IMG/VR virus record: IMGVR_UViG_3300001680_000205
Span: 1-31,463 of that record
Length of the DNA stretch: 31,463 nucleotides
Direction: 5' to 3' (one strand)
DNA from: a virus
Shown piece by piece: positions 31,370-31,463 of the stretch. The notes below the pieces were generated by a model. It was not told the origin of the DNA. It made no database searches and saw only the letters and a program-made list of their open reading frames with translations. The stretch's first letter is position 1; the number at the start of each line of letters is the position of its first letter. The translations under genes and the position numbers were made by a program.

Positions 31370-31463
31370 GTGAGCGACTTTTATGGTGGGTCTGGGGGTG
31401 AGGCTAGGTTTACCTGCATTAACTGTGGGGGGCCTCTCAGCGGGCGTAAGTGTAAATTGGTGT
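31370..31463 (+). CDS. Start of a CxxC zinc-ribbon protein, cut by window end
   Basis: An open frame from GTG 31370 to the window edge (31 codons), with TGGAG at 31359-31363 as ribosome site. It reads MSDFYGGSGG and then a cysteine motif FTCINCGGPLSGRKCK, i.e. C-x2-C followed by G-x-P-L and a third Cys 9 residues on, as in the N-terminal zinc ribbon of some HNH nucleases or small zinc-binding phage proteins. Too short to assign. It is on the same strand and in the same tight spacing as the exported cassette, but has no signal peptide. Confidence 0.5.
   Translation, partial: MSDFYGGSGGEARFTCINCGGPLSGRKCKLV

Noticed and set aside
1-31463. tRNA genes, CRISPR arrays, insertion sequences, integrase or attachment site
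   Set aside because: No cloverleaf, spaced direct repeats, transposase or recombinase motifs were seen on reading; intergenic space is almost absent (largest gap 112 bases, filled by hairpins).

Overview
This window is a continuous stretch of a T7-like, strictly lytic podovirus genome. Every supportable gene is on the + strand. Genes are packed with ATGA, GTGA and TAATG stop-start overlaps or gaps of a few bases, and the gene order follows phage T7 almost exactly: 3 (cut at the left edge), 3.5, 4, 5, 6, a 7.3-like gene, 8, 9, 10, 11, 12, 13, 14, 15, 16, 17, a 17.5-like gene, Rz/Rz1, 18, 19. The host is very probably Gram-negative: there is a nested i-spanin/o-spanin pair, a lipobox and Sec signal peptides. 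No integrase, repressor, tRNA or CRISPR array is visible. An RNA polymerase gene, expected upstream of gene 3 in a T7-like genome, is not in the window, so the family (Autographiviridae or a relative without RNA polymerase) cannot be settled here.

Layout. 1-6.2 kb is nucleotide metabolism and replication: endonuclease I fragment, Zn amidase, HTH protein, primase-helicase, family A DNA polymerase, 5'-3' exonuclease, a DUF3310-like protein and a HEXXH zincin. 6.2-10.2 kb is the head module: a 7.3-like protein, portal, scaffold and capsid. It closes with a strong intrinsic terminator at the position of T7 T-phi. 10.3-23.2 kb holds the tail tube proteins and the ejection proteins. Here a free GH24 lysozyme gene sits between the gp15- and gp16-like genes, and the gp12-like nozzle protein is about 370 residues longer than in T7. 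23.2-26.7 kb carries a very short tail fibre, the lysis genes and both terminase subunits.

26.7-31.4 kb is the unusual part. After the large terminase come four tightly coupled genes, and each product begins with a Sec-type signal peptide: a 151-aa four-cysteine protein, a 579-aa Gly/Thr-rich protein with tail-fibre-like motifs and cysteine pairs, a 694-aa sulfatase-fold protein with several active-site substitutions, and a 115-aa three-cysteine protein. T7 has nothing like this after gene 19. It is the best candidate for an undescribed system: an exported or virion-surface module, possibly acting on or binding sulfated surface polysaccharides. The function is inference; the signal peptides, overlaps and sulfatase motifs are read directly from the sequence.

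How the parts work together: replication genes copy the genome and degrade host DNA; the portal, scaffold and capsid build the procapsid; TerS/TerL package it; gp11/gp12 and the gp14-16 proteins make the tail and ejectosome; the amidase, membrane proteins and spanins release progeny; the exported cassette probably acts at the cell envelope or on the virion surface.
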